The notes: a model not told the origin generated them from the sequence alone. Positions 1 through 8,719 are shown, counted from the first letter of the stretch. The stretch: DNA of 22,610 nucleotides from CAYOZL01 sp964408435 (GCA_964408435.1 CAYOZL010000039.1:1-22610), one strand, 5' to 3'. Translations and numbers: made by a program.

Positions 1-37
1 TAATATGGTTAATCTAGAACCAAATAAAGAAATAATA

Positions 38-73
38 AAAAAGAGCTAGATGGCTCACTTTTATTTGGCTCTT
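38..73 (-). terminator. Possible intrinsic terminator after the pilin remnant
   Basis: Read on the minus strand, a GAGC/GCTC hairpin (4 bp stem, 6-base loop) runs directly into a T-rich tract (TTTTTTATT). A wider AAGAGC/GCTCTT pair (41-46 with 68-73) could form in its place. It lies just beyond the pilin remnant, where a transcript of the pil operon should end. The stem is short, so this is a modest call. A separate AT-only hairpin with 8 bp arms (73-91) covers the remnant's stop codon. Confidence 0.4.
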
Positions 74-81
74 AGTATTTA

Positions 82-415
82 TTAAATACTAGGAGCTGTT
101 GCAGAACAACTTGTTGCTGTTGAATCTTCTATCGTACTAACTTGCGACTCCCATTCCTAATTTCTATTACCTTTGGAGTGACAAGATTCTACAGAAAATT
201 TAGAACCATCACCAGATGCAGCCATGTCCTAAATCAGTGCCGTCACTTAGTGCGAAACCTAGAAGGAGTGTCTCACAGCTTGCACTGTTACAAGTAATAT
301 ATGATTCTTCATCTGTAAAATATGCTTCTTGACCAGTGAGGCTATTCCTTAGGTCAGATTGTGATCTAGAGTTAAATGCTCTTTTCTTGTAGTTAGCAAA
401 CTGTGGAATAGCGAT
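82..415 (-). pseudogene. Type IV major pilin, decayed (truncated, frameshifted, nonsense)
   Basis: Reading the minus strand from 415 gives IAIPQFANYKKRAFNSRSQS, which is the classic pilin stretch just after the N-terminal hydrophobic helix, followed by LRNSLTGQEAYFTDEESYIT. The frame is lost near 226-232. It resumes one base over as MAASGDGSKFSVESCHSKG, meets an in-frame TAG at 157-159 where a tyrosine or similar would be expected, and continues as EWESQVSTIEDS to a normal TAA at 82-84. The leader, the prepilin peptidase site and the hydrophobic helix are missing: the homology starts abruptly about 30 bases downstream of the regulator's stop. There are therefore three independent lesions. The two cysteine pairs and the 'MAASGDGS..F' block resemble deltaproteobacterial major pilins. 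It sits in the pilA position, behind a PilR-type regulator. Another pilin elsewhere in the genome is possible but cannot be seen here. Confidence 0.85.
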
Positions 416-446
416 TTAAGTAAATGATATAATATGTCATTAAGAT

Positions 447-2504
447 TTAAGCATTTTGCTCGCTAGATTCTTCTGATTCGTATTTTTTTAGTCTATATCT
501 AAATGAACGAAAGTTAAGGCCTAGTAATTCAGCTGCTTTTTGTTTGGCCCCATTGCAGTGCTCAAGAGCACTATTTATATAGTGTCTTTCTAGGTCCTTT
601 AGCTCTTTTTCTAGATCCATAGGGAAAGAGGATTGAAAAGAAGTATTTTCATTACTATAAGTGCCGTTATTCGTAACGCTAGTATTGGTAGCATTTTTCG
701 CTTTAGAATCTGTTTTAAGAAATTCTTCTGGTAGATTTTCTGGAAGAATAGCATTTCCCCCAAGAACCAATGCTCTTTCAACAACATTCTCTAATTCTCT
801 TATATTTCCTGGGTAGTCATACTTACAAATTAAACTCAGTGCTTCTGGTGAGATAATTGGCTCACTCTCATTCTTTGTATTCTCAGCACTAAATTTTTTA
901 GCAAAATAATTTACTAAAGCAGGAATGTCTTCTTTTCTTTTTCTTAAAGATGGTAGTTTGATGTTAACAACATTTAATCTATAGAATAAATCATCTCTAA
1001 ACTGATCTTTTTTAACTTCTTCTTTTAGGTTTTTATTAGTAGCTGCAATTACTCTTACATCTACCTTGATATCTCTTGTCTCCCCAACTGCTCTTACTGC
1101 TCTTTCTTGTAGAACCCTTAAAAGCTTAGTTTGTAAATGAAGAGGAAGCTCTCCAATTTCATCTAAAAATATTGTCCCATGATTTGCTTGTCTAAATAAA
1201 CCAAGTGAGTCACTAATTGCACCAGTAAAAGCTCCTTTTTTATGTCCAAATAATTCACTCTCAATTAAGTTCTCTGGAATTGCACCGCAGTTTATTGCAA
1301 TAAACTGTTTGTTAGCTCTCTCACTATTAAAGTGAATTGCTCTAGCTATTAGCTCTTTACCTGTTCCGCTCTCTCCAGTTATTAATACAGAGGCTTTACT
1401 AACAGAGACTTTTTCTAAGACTTTAAAAACTTCTTTCATCTCAGTACTCCCACCAATAATATTATTATGGTTAAAAGTTTTAGAGCTCTCGTTTTCTTTT
1501 GAAACTGTTTTTGCTAATTGCTCATGAAGAGCAAGTTTTTCTTCGGTTTGTCTCAATTTACTTTGATCGCTAATTACTAGCATCCTAGCGCTTTTAGCGT
1601 TGTTGTCATTAGGAGAGATTTCTTTTATAGCGCAATTTAAATGTAGTGTTTCTCTATTGTCTTTTTTGAATTCTATTTCAGAAATGTCTTTGTTTAAAAC
1701 ATTTTTAAAGCCTGTAATTCCATTTTTTTCTAAAGTGCTCTGTAAAGGCTCTCCTATAAGTTGCTCGTTTGAAAGTTCAGAAATCCCTAGAATAGCTTTA
1801 GCTGCTTCATTTATGCCTAATATTGCGGATTGTAAATCTAGTGTTATTACGCCATCAGAGACTTCTTCTAGAAGCCTTTTTTGTTGATGTTCAGCTTGGT
1901 CTAGATTCTTAGAAACTTCGTTTGCAAGCTTTGATGTTTTCTCTAATTTATAGGAAAGAAAACTTGAGATTAAAGCTACAATTAGCATTGACATGTAAAC
2001 ACCTAGTATCTCATTAGTGCCTAAACTAGTCGCTAGATTTCGCATTCCAGGTAAGCTCGAACTAGCAATAAATGCATAACCAATACCGCAAATTGAAGAA
2101 ATGCATATTGCTTGTTTTCTAGTTAACACAAGTGATGAAGCTAGAATAGCTACTAGATATAGGGAAACAACTACTAGTGGGTCGAATACATATATTGAGA
2201 AAGTAATTACTAAAACATCAAAGAGTATTTGAAAAAAAGCTACTAATTTTAAATTAGTAGTTGTCCTAACAATATATGAATTTATTAAAGAAAATAAGAA
2301 AATAAAACCTAAAGCAGAAAATAATATTTTTTTATCATTATTAAGATTATTAAAATCGTTAAAAACTTCTAAAGAGGCAGTAATAAGTAAAAGAGTTATT
2401 ATTAATACTCTTGCACATATCAAATAGATTAGCCTTGGCTGAATTAGTTCTCTATTTATATTGTCTTCTTTTTTATTAAAAAAATCTATTACTGTTTCTT
2501 TCAT
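447..2504 (-). CDS. PilS-input/PilR-output hybrid sigma-54 activator
   Basis: A 685-residue, membrane-anchored sigma-54 enhancer-binding protein, presumably controlling pilus genes. Six hydrophobic segments (about 22-44, 60-77, 85-106, 109-127, 131-149 and 167-186) match the membrane half of PilS, followed by a short coiled coil and a PAS domain (about 205-320). After a second helix (LRQTEEKLALHEQLAKTVSK) the sequence goes straight into the AAA+ domain: Walker A GESGTGKE 377-384, GAFTGA 424-429 (contacts sigma-54), Walker B GTIFLDE 443-449 and YPGNIRELENVVERA near 564-578. A Fis-type helix-turn-helix of the PilR kind (GLNFRSFRYRLKKY) ends the protein. There is no H-box, no kinase ATPase domain and no receiver domain, so the usual phosphorelay is absent and the PAS or membrane part must signal directly. 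It lies 47 bp after pilC. The domain calls are firm; the target genes are inferred. Confidence 0.88.
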   Translation of the reverse strand: MKETVIDFFNKKEDNINRELIQPRLIYLICARVLIITLLLITASLEVFNDFNNLNNDKKILFSALGFIFLFSLINSYIVRTTTNLKLVAFFQILFDVLVITFSIYVFDPLVVVSLYLVAILASSLVLTRKQAICISSICGIGYAFIASSSLPGMRNLATSLGTNEILGVYMSMLIVALISSFLSYKLEKTSKLANEVSKNLDQAEHQQKRLLEEVSDGVITLDLQSAILGINEAAKAILGISELSNEQLIGEPLQSTLEKNGITGFKNVLNKDISEIEFKKDNRETLHLNCAIKEISPNDNNAKSARMLVISDQSKLRQTEEKLALHEQLAKTVSKENESSKTFNHNNIIGGSTEMKEVFKVLEKVSVSKASVLITGESGTGKELIARAIHFNSERANKQFIAINCGAIPENLIESELFGHKKGAFTGAISDSLGLFRQANHGTIFLDEIGELPLHLQTKLLRVLQERAVRAVGETRDIKVDVRVIAATNKNLKEEVKKDQFRDDLFYRLNVVNIKLPSLRKRKEDIPALVNYFAKKFSAENTKNESEPIISPEALSLICKYDYPGNIRELENVVERALVLGGNAILPENLPEEFLKTDSKAKNATNTSVTNNGTYSNENTSFQSSFPMDLEKELKDLERHYINSALEHCNGAKQKAAELLGLNFRSFRYRLKKYESEESSEQNA

Positions 2505-2551
2505 TTTTTGTCTCTAATAACCTTGTTTTAAAACCTGTAAAGCTTACATGC

Positions 2552-3772
2552 TTAGTTCATTACAGATCCTAGCTTAAATATTGGAAGATACATTGCTACA
2601 ACAAGTCCACCAACTACTGTTCCTAGAAATAGAATCATTAGCGGCTCGATTAATTGTTTCATGCCGTTTACTGCATTTTCAACTTCAGTGTCATAAAAAT
2701 CAGCAATTTTTCCAAGCATCGCATCAAGTGCACCTGTTGCTTCTCCAACGTTAATCATTTGCACAACCATTGGTGGGAAGATATTTGAATTAATTAAGGG
2801 CTCTACTAAAGTCTTACCTTCAGAAATACTTTGTTTAATGCTGTTTACTTCTCTTTCAACAACTTTATTTCCACTAGTTTTTGAACAAATAGTTAATGCG
2901 TCTATAATTGGAACACCTGAGTTTAACATTGTGCTCATGGTTCTAGTAAATCTAGAAACTGCTACTTTTTTAATTATGCTTCCAAATACTGGTAGCTTTA
3001 AATAAATAGGATGAGCTACATCTTTTCCTCTTTCTGTAGCTAAAAACTTTTTCATAAAGTAATAAACACCAAAAACTCCCATTACAATTAAGTGACCTTG
3101 ACTGGTAATAAAATTAGATAAGTTAATTACTATTTGAGTAGGGACAGGAAGTGCTGCTCCGAAATCTGCAAACATCTCTCCAAAAGTTGGGATTACAAAT
3201 ACTAATAATATAGTTGATACAATAATAGCCGCACCAACAACTACTGCAGGGTAAATCATTGCAGTTTTAACTTGTTTTTTTAAGTTGTCCATCTTCTCAA
3301 GGTAAGAAGCAAGTCTTTCTAGGATGATATCTAAAATACCACCAGCTTCTCCAGCAGCTACCATGTTTACAAAGAGTTGATCGAAAACTTTTGGATGTCT
3401 TCCTAGTCCTTCTGCAAGTGTCCCCCCGTTTTCTACAAATTCTTTTACATCTATTAAGATTTTTTTCATCGCTGGGTTATCGCTACCCTTGCCAAGAATA
3501 TCTAGGCCTTGAACAAGTGGAAGACCAGCATCAATCATAGTAGAGAACTGTCTTGTAAATATTACTACGTCTTTTGTTTTAGCTTTAGGGCCAAAGCCAG
3601 GAATTGTTAGCTCTTTATCAAGGCCTGTTCCTTTTTCTTTAATCTTTTGAGCATTTGGAGTTATTTTTTGCTTTTTTAAAGCTTCAAAAACCTGCTGAAT
3701 TCCTGCAGCTTCCATCTCTCCCTTAAGCATTTTACCGCTCGGTGCTTTTCCTTCCCATGTATATAGTGCCAT
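2552..3772 (-). CDS. pilC: Type IV pilus inner-membrane platform protein PilC
   Basis: A 406-residue polytopic inner-membrane protein with two repeated GspF/PilC (T2SSF) domains. The first spans about 70-195, with the family motif FTRQFSTMIDAGLPLVQGL at 72-90. The second spans about 272-398, with FTRTMSTMLNSGVPIIDAL at 275-293. Membrane segments lie near 174-195, 226-241 and 376-396. It couples the PilB motor to pilin assembly. Length is normal for the family. The ATG lies only 2 bp after the pilB stop, with an AGGA ribosome site inside the end of pilB, so the two are almost certainly translated from one message. Nothing looks damaged, in contrast to the pilin remnant downstream. GspF of type II secretion is the alternative, but the PilR-type regulator and the pilin favour pilus assembly. 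Confidence 0.95.
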   Translation of the reverse strand: MALYTWEGKAPSGKMLKGEMEAAGIQQVFEALKKQKITPNAQKIKEKGTGLDKELTIPGFGPKAKTKDVVIFTRQFSTMIDAGLPLVQGLDILGKGSDNPAMKKILIDVKEFVENGGTLAEGLGRHPKVFDQLFVNMVAAGEAGGILDIILERLASYLEKMDNLKKQVKTAMIYPAVVVGAAIIVSTILLVFVIPTFGEMFADFGAALPVPTQIVINLSNFITSQGHLIVMGVFGVYYFMKKFLATERGKDVAHPIYLKLPVFGSIIKKVAVSRFTRTMSTMLNSGVPIIDALTICSKTSGNKVVEREVNSIKQSISEGKTLVEPLINSNIFPPMVVQMINVGEATGALDAMLGKIADFYDTEVENAVNGMKQLIEPLMILFLGTVVGGLVVAMYLPIFKLGSVMN

Positions 3773-3774
3773 AA

Positions 3775-5466
3775 TTATCCTACTGTTGTAACTCTTAATA
3801 CTTCTTCTATTGTTGTTGTTCCTAATTTAATACATTCAATCCCTGAAGCTCTTAATGTTTTCATCCCGCCGCTTACTGCTTCATTTTTAATCTCAGCTGA
3901 TGAAGCTCCGTTTAAAATTAATTCTTTAATTCCTTCAGTAATTGTCATTACCTCATAAAGAGCAACTCTTCCTTTGTAGCCAGTTTTGCTACATTTAGGA
4001 CAACCCTTACCTTTGTATAATTTAAAGTGACTTGCTTCTGCTGCAGGAATTCCGATTTTAACTAATGCTTCAGGATTAAGTGGGGTCTCTTCCTTACAGT
4101 TGGTGCAAATTCTTCTAGCTAGTCTTTGTGCAATAACAATATTTACTGAAGATGCTACTAGGAAAGGTTCTACACCCATGTTTAATAATCTGTTAATTGT
4201 AGCTGGTGCATCGTTAGTGTGAAGAGTAGATAGTACTAAGTGACCAGTTAAAGATGCTTTAATTGCAATCTCTGCAGTTTCGTAATCTCTAATTTCCCCT
4301 ACCATGATAGTGTCTGGATCTTGTCTTAGGAAAGCTCTTAGTGCAGCTGCGAAATTAAGACCAATTTCTTCATGCATTTGAACTTGATTAACACCGTATA
4401 AATTAAATTCAACAGGATCCTCAGCAGTTGAAACATTCACCTCATCATCGTTTAGCTCTGCAAGGGCAGAATAAAGAGTAGTGGTTTTCCCAGAACCTGT
4501 AGGGCCTGTAACTAAAACTAAACCAAAAGGCTTAGAAATTGATTCCATAAAAGCTTCGAGTTGGTCTTCAAAGAAACCAAGCTTTTTCATGTCTGTCTGT
4601 AAATTTGATTTATCTAGTAAACGAAGAACTATTTTTTCACCAAATAAACCAGGAAGACAGTTCACACGAAAATCCATTTCTTTAACTTTTCCAAGTTTTA
4701 ACTTTATTCTTCCATCTTGAGGTAAGCGTCTTTCAGCAATATCAAGATTTGCCATAATTTTTATTCTTGATGTAATTGCATTTTTTAATGCCATTGGTGG
4801 TTTCATGATTTCGTATAAAACTCCATCAATTCTAAATCTTACTCTAAAGCTTTTTTCATAAGGCTCTATATGAATATCTGAAGTACCTCTTTTAATTGCA
4901 TCTGTTAAAATAGCATTAACTAGTTTAACCACTGGAGCATCTTCTGTTGCTTTCTCAAGAGCATCTAGGTCTACATCTTCATCTGTCTCGATAGTGTGTA
5001 CATCGTTACCAAAATCTTGAAAAATTGAGTCATAGGAAACTTCTTCATCGTAAGTTCTATCTAGTTCTGCATTTAATTGGGTGTGATTAACTAGTTTAAC
5101 CTTGATATCGAAACCTGTAATGAATCTAATATCATTTAGTGCCGCAATATTAGAAGGATCTGACATTGCAATTATAAGAGTGTTATCATTTAAGCTAATA
5201 GGAAAAATCTGATTTTTCTTAGCTATTTCGCCTGATACTAATTGAGTAACATTGGGATCTTTTTCTACTAACTCTAAATCTTCAATTACATCTAGATTGT
5301 AATGTTTAGAAATCATTTTAATCAGGTCTTCTTGTTTGATTAGACCCATTTTAGTCAAGGAAGCTACTACTGGTAGCGAATTATTATGAGCATATTCATT
5401 TACTTCATCAATCTGCTCTTCTTTGAGTATCTTTCTAGATACTAATAATTCAACTAATTTAGACAC
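3775..5466 (-). CDS. pilB: Type IV pilus assembly ATPase PilB
   Basis: A 563-residue cytosolic hexameric motor that powers pilus extension. It has an N-terminal MshEN-type domain (about 1-150, a fold that binds cyclic-di-GMP in some relatives), then the secretion ATPase core: Walker A GPTGSGKT 321-328, Asp box around TAEDPVEF 347-354, Walker B TIMVGE 386-391, and His box around LSTLHTNDAP 412-421. A zinc site is formed by CTNC (454-457) and CPKC (489-492), diagnostic of PilB/GspE and absent from PilT. The start is GTG at 5466, preceded by GGGGG at good spacing; an ATG 4 bp upstream is out of frame. It is first in the minus-strand operon and is followed by pilC. No retraction ATPase (pilT) is present in the window. 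The sequence shows no defect. Confidence 0.96.
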   Translation of the reverse strand: MSKLVELLVSRKILKEEQIDEVNEYAHNNSLPVVASLTKMGLIKQEDLIKMISKHYNLDVIEDLELVEKDPNVTQLVSGEIAKKNQIFPISLNDNTLIIAMSDPSNIAALNDIRFITGFDIKVKLVNHTQLNAELDRTYDEEVSYDSIFQDFGNDVHTIETDEDVDLDALEKATEDAPVVKLVNAILTDAIKRGTSDIHIEPYEKSFRVRFRIDGVLYEIMKPPMALKNAITSRIKIMANLDIAERRLPQDGRIKLKLGKVKEMDFRVNCLPGLFGEKIVLRLLDKSNLQTDMKKLGFFEDQLEAFMESISKPFGLVLVTGPTGSGKTTTLYSALAELNDDEVNVSTAEDPVEFNLYGVNQVQMHEEIGLNFAAALRAFLRQDPDTIMVGEIRDYETAEIAIKASLTGHLVLSTLHTNDAPATINRLLNMGVEPFLVASSVNIVIAQRLARRICTNCKEETPLNPEALVKIGIPAAEASHFKLYKGKGCPKCSKTGYKGRVALYEVMTITEGIKELILNGASSAEIKNEAVSGGMKTLRASGIECIKLGTTTIEEVLRVTTVG

Positions 5467-5562
5467 TCATACCCCCATGCTTGTATTTGAAACTTAATAC
5501 TTCGTGAAAATTAACTAGTGACAATAAATGGCAGTAGAAAATACACGACTAGCTAAGTAATC

Positions 5563-5575
5563 GGCAAAAATTGCC
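5563..5575. repeat. Short perfect inverted repeat upstream of pilB
   Basis: GGCAA-AAA-TTGCC, with 5 bp arms and a 3-base centre, lies between the glycyl-tRNA synthetase stop and the pilB start, about 97 bp before pilB. It could be an operator for the pil operon or a weak terminator for the synthetase gene, but no T-run follows on the minus strand. It superficially resembles a sigma-54 promoter, but the GG-GC spacing is two bases short. Confidence 0.3.
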
Positions 5576-5623
5576 AAAATCTTGATATAAATTTTATCTA
5601 TATGTGAGTTGTAAATATACTAG

Positions 5624-6940
5624 CTAGAAGCCTAGTATTTCTAATGCCTTAACTCTTATTTCGCTAATAGCTACTCTATACTGCTCTAAGGTGTCCCTGT
5701 TTCTGAAAGTAACAGTGTTATCCTCGAGGCTTTGATGATCAATGGTAATACATAGAGGTGTTCCTGCCTCATCTTGTCTTCTATATCTTCTACCGATATT
5801 CCCACTTTCATCATATTGGCAAAGATAGCTCTCTTTTAGCAGGTTATATAACTCTTTAGCTTTCTCTGGATGACCATCTTTTCTAAGTAGAGGAAATACT
5901 GCGATTTTAATAGGGGCAATTCTAGGATGAAATTTTAGAACAGTTCGTTTATTCCCATCTATTTCTTCTTCATTATAAGCATCTACTAAAAATGTAAGTA
6001 TTGCTCTATCTGTGCCAAGTGCTGGTTCTACTACATGAGGAGTAAAAGTTTCTCCAGTGCTTTGGTCTCGCCAAATCATTTTTTTGCCACTATGTTCAGT
6101 ATGTTTAGTTAAATCGTAACAACCTCTCCAAGCAATACCTTCAATTTCAGACCAGCCAAAAGGAAAATTGTAATCCACATCAGAACAACCCTTAGAGTAA
6201 TGGGCTAGTTCATCATCATCGTGTTTTCTTAATCTTAATCTGTCTCTATCAACTCCTAACTCGGCAAACCAATTAATTCTAGCTTCTGTCCAGTACTTAT
6301 ACATTTCTTCCGCTTGGTCTTCTTTGCAGAAATATTCCATTTCCATTTGTTCAAACTCGGCCATTCTAAATGTAAATCTTCTAGTTGTAATTTCATTTCT
6401 AAAAGATTTACCTTGTTGCGCAATTCCAAAAGGAATTTTAACTCTAGTGCTATCAACTACGTTTAGAAAGTTTACAAAAATACCTTGAGCCGTTTCAGGT
6501 CTAAGATAAACAATATTTTCTTCTTTTTGTATTGGTCCTAAGTGAGTTTTGAACATCAAGTTGAACATCCTAGGCTCTCCAAAATTACAACTTTTTTTAT
6601 TCTTTGGACATTTTTCTTCTTCTATTTTGTCTTCTCTAATTCTTAAACCACAATCTTCGCATTCTACTAGTGGGTCGTTAAATCCTTCGATATGTCCAGA
6701 TGCCTCCCAAACCTTAGGGTGCATTATTATACTAGAATCTAAACCTACTATATCTTCTCTAAGTTGAACCATTGAGCGCCACCAAGCGTCTTTGATATTT
6801 CTTTTAAGCTCTACTCCTAAAGGACCATAATCATAGCAAGAAGATAAACCACCGTAGATTTCACTAGAAGGAAAGATAAACCCTCTTCTTTTTGCTAATG
6901 ATACAATTGTCTCTAGTGATTCTATTTTAGGATTACTCAT
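5624..6940 (-). CDS. glyQS: Glycyl-tRNA synthetase, single-chain (alpha-2) type
   Basis: Charges tRNA-Gly with glycine in the cytosol. This is the homodimeric class II form related to archaeal and eukaryotic enzymes, not the alpha2-beta2 form of many proteobacteria. I choose the ATG at 6940 (438 residues) because family members begin with a sequence like MSNPKIESLETIVSLAKRRG; a further in-frame ATG at 6982 would add 14 lysine/asparagine-rich residues. Family landmarks are EIYGGLSSCYDYGPLG (27-42), a Cys-containing insertion (CEDC 94-97, C111, C118), motif 2 within FRNEITTRRFTFRMAEFEQ (180-198), motif 3 around EPALGTDRAILTF (305-317), and the C-terminal HGTP anticodon-binding domain from about 340. 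It is transcribed divergently from rsmE. It looks intact and of normal length. Confidence 0.95.
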   Translation of the reverse strand: MSNPKIESLETIVSLAKRRGFIFPSSEIYGGLSSCYDYGPLGVELKRNIKDAWWRSMVQLREDIVGLDSSIIMHPKVWEASGHIEGFNDPLVECEDCGLRIREDKIEEEKCPKNKKSCNFGEPRMFNLMFKTHLGPIQKEENIVYLRPETAQGIFVNFLNVVDSTRVKIPFGIAQQGKSFRNEITTRRFTFRMAEFEQMEMEYFCKEDQAEEMYKYWTEARINWFAELGVDRDRLRLRKHDDDELAHYSKGCSDVDYNFPFGWSEIEGIAWRGCYDLTKHTEHSGKKMIWRDQSTGETFTPHVVEPALGTDRAILTFLVDAYNEEEIDGNKRTVLKFHPRIAPIKIAVFPLLRKDGHPEKAKELYNLLKESYLCQYDESGNIGRRYRRQDEAGTPLCITIDHQSLEDNTVTFRNRDTLEQYRVAISEIRVKALEILGF

Positions 6941-7026
6941 TTTAAATCTATTAAATCTTTGATAATTTTGTTTATTTAACATTATTTAGCACTTGTTTTA
7001 TATAATATAAAGATGAATTTAATAAG

Positions 7027-7734
7027 ATGAATTTGATAACCTTTTATAGAGAAGAACTTAAGAATAACATTCTAATTTTAGATGATGCGAGGTCCACTCA
7101 TATTATTCAGACTCTTAGAAGTGAAAAAGGAGATGAGCTAAAAGTAGGTGAAATTAATGCTAATATTGGAAAGGCTACAATAGAAGGGATTAATGGAAAT
7201 AAGGTTACTCTGGAAATCAAAGAATTAAACCAGAAGCCTTATAATCGAGGTGTTAGCATAGTAATGGCTCTACCTAGACCACAAACTATTAAAAAAGTAT
7301 TAGAATTAGCCGGTGTTTTTTCCATTAATAATTTAACTTTTATTAATTCAAAAAAAGTAGAGAAGTCTTATTTTTCTTCTTCTGTTTTAAAAGAAATAGA
7401 TACCTACCTAATTAAAGGCATGCAACAAGGAGTAAAAACTACAAAAACAAGAGTGGAAATAAGTAATTCTTTTTATGACGGACTTGCTAAGGTAATTGAA
7501 CAAAATGAAGACAGTAAAAAATTTATAGCTGACTTATATAACGACAATAAAATAAAGTCTGCAGATTTAAAGAGTGAAATATTATTAGCCATAGGGCCTG
7601 AAGGTGGTTGGGTTGATACAGAGATACAGCATTTTCAAGATAATAGTTTTGAATCTATTACATTGAGTAGTAGTATCTTAAGAGTTGAGCAGGCTGTATG
7701 TGCAGCGATAAGCCAAATAGAGTTACTTAGTTAA
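7027..7734 (+). CDS. rsmE: 16S rRNA m3U1498 methyltransferase RsmE
   Basis: A 235-residue SPOUT-family enzyme that methylates U1498 of 16S rRNA using S-adenosylmethionine. It has an N-terminal PUA-like RNA-binding part (about 1-70) and a C-terminal trefoil-knot domain with the cofactor motifs LAIGPEGGW (187-195) and LSSSILRVEQA (213-223). The usual EQSGR stretch is altered to MQQGVKT (132-138), which sits in the expected place. An ATG 14 bases upstream is out of frame and stops at once. A TATAAT at 7001-7006 could serve as the -10 box, but I see no good -35. It heads the plus-strand superoperon; rpoH starts 10 bp after its stop. Confidence 0.9.
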   Translation: MNLITFYREELKNNILILDDARSTHIIQTLRSEKGDELKVGEINANIGKATIEGINGNKVTLEIKELNQKPYNRGVSIVMALPRPQTIKKVLELAGVFSINNLTFINSKKVEKSYFSSSVLKEIDTYLIKGMQQGVKTTKTRVEISNSFYDGLAKVIEQNEDSKKFIADLYNDNKIKSADLKSEILLAIGPEGGWVDTEIQHFQDNSFESITLSSSILRVEQAVCAAISQIELLS

Positions 7735-7744
7735 CGTAATTTAA

Positions 7745-8719
7745 GTGAAGAAGAATAATAAAAAAGAAATTATTAAATCCAAGCAAGAGCCTATTCTTAG
7801 GCCTAGAGTAGGAGGTCGGAAGGAGAAAAAAGAGATCGTTTCATACGACCCTCTCCAAAGATACCTTTCTGAGATACGACAATATCCAAAGCTTAGTAAG
7901 GAAGAAGAGTTAGAGTTAGCAAAGAAGTATCAAGACTCAGGTGATTTAGATGCTGCCTATAAGTTAGTAATGGCTAACTTAAAACTAGTTGTAATTATAG
8001 CAAAAGAATATCAAAGAAATGTTCAAAAAATAGTTGATTTAATTCAAGAAGGGAACATTGGCTTAATGGAAGCTGTTAAAAAGTTTGATCCATTTAAGGG
8101 CACAAAATTTTCATCTTATGCAGTTTATTGGATTAGGGCTTATATGCTTAGGTACTTAATTAACAATGTAAGACTTGTAAAGGTAGGCACTACACAAGCG
8201 CAAAGAAAGTTATTTTATAACTTAAAAAAAGAACAAGCTAAGTTAGAAAGAGATGGCTACGTTGCAGAAGCAAAACTGCTTGCGGAAAGATTAAACGTTA
8301 AAGAGTCTGAAGTTATAGAGATGCAACAAAGACTTGCTTTGCCTGATTTAAGTGTAGATGCTCCTATTAATAAGAATGAAGAAGGAAATGCTACTCTACA
8401 TAGCGTTCTAAGTGATAATTCAGAAAGTATAGAACAAGCAGTTATAAAAGATGATTTTGCTAAAGCATTAAGACTTGCAATAGATGATTTTAAGCAAAAT
8501 GCTAATGAGAAAGAAATTGCCATTATCGATTTAAGATTGTTTACTCAAGACGGAATTACTTTGCAAGAAATTGCCGATAAATTTGGAGTATCAAGAGAAA
8601 GAATTAGACAAATCGAGAAAAAACTAAAAACAAAGCTTAAAGATCATCTTCAAGAAAAGTTAGAGCTAGGAGGAGATGGTGAAGTGTTAATAGGTGAGAT
8701 CTTAACAGATGAAGAGTAG
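7745..8719 (+). CDS. rpoH: Heat-shock sigma factor (sigma-32 / RpoH)
   Basis: A 324-residue group 3 sigma-70 family factor that directs RNA polymerase to heat-shock promoters. Region 1.2 begins with DPLQRYLSEI (35-44); region 2 spans about 70-148 with LIQEGNIGLMEAVKKFDP (99-116) and the -10 recognition helix around YWIRAYML (128-135). The sequence QRKLFYNL (153-160) is the RpoH box, which distinguishes this family from RpoD. The region 4.2 helix-turn-helix is LQEIADKFGVSRERIRQIEK (273-292). Start is GTG, with no clear ribosome site, 10 bp after rsmE, which suggests coupled translation. Compared with typical RpoH of about 285 residues it has a lysine-rich N-terminal extension of about 30 residues and a short acidic C-terminal tail. 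Sitting upstream of envelope and cytochrome genes is unusual for rpoH. Confidence 0.92.
   Translation: MKKNNKKEIIKSKQEPILRPRVGGRKEKKEIVSYDPLQRYLSEIRQYPKLSKEEELELAKKYQDSGDLDAAYKLVMANLKLVVIIAKEYQRNVQKIVDLIQEGNIGLMEAVKKFDPFKGTKFSSYAVYWIRAYMLRYLINNVRLVKVGTTQAQRKLFYNLKKEQAKLERDGYVAEAKLLAERLNVKESEVIEMQQRLALPDLSVDAPINKNEEGNATLHSVLSDNSESIEQAVIKDDFAKALRLAIDDFKQNANEKEIAIIDLRLFTQDGITLQEIADKFGVSRERIRQIEKKLKTKLKDHLQEKLELGGDGEVLIGEILTDEE

Noticed and set aside
4481..4720. Plus-strand ORF within pilB (likewise those at 1600-1887, 6549-6767 and 17126-17347)
   Set aside because: They are antisense to well-supported genes with conserved catalytic motifs, and their products show no domain features.
5560..5580. 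Sigma-54 (-24/-12) promoter for pilB on the minus strand, from TTGGCA...TTGC
   Set aside because: Only 8 bases separate the GG and GC elements, whereas sigma-54 promoters need 10; the sequence is better explained as a small inverted repeat.
6941..6982. N-terminal extension of glycyl-tRNA synthetase
   Set aside because: The 14 Asn/Lys/Arg-rich residues precede a second ATG that matches the usual family start, and there is no clear ribosome site for either, so I prefer the shorter form.
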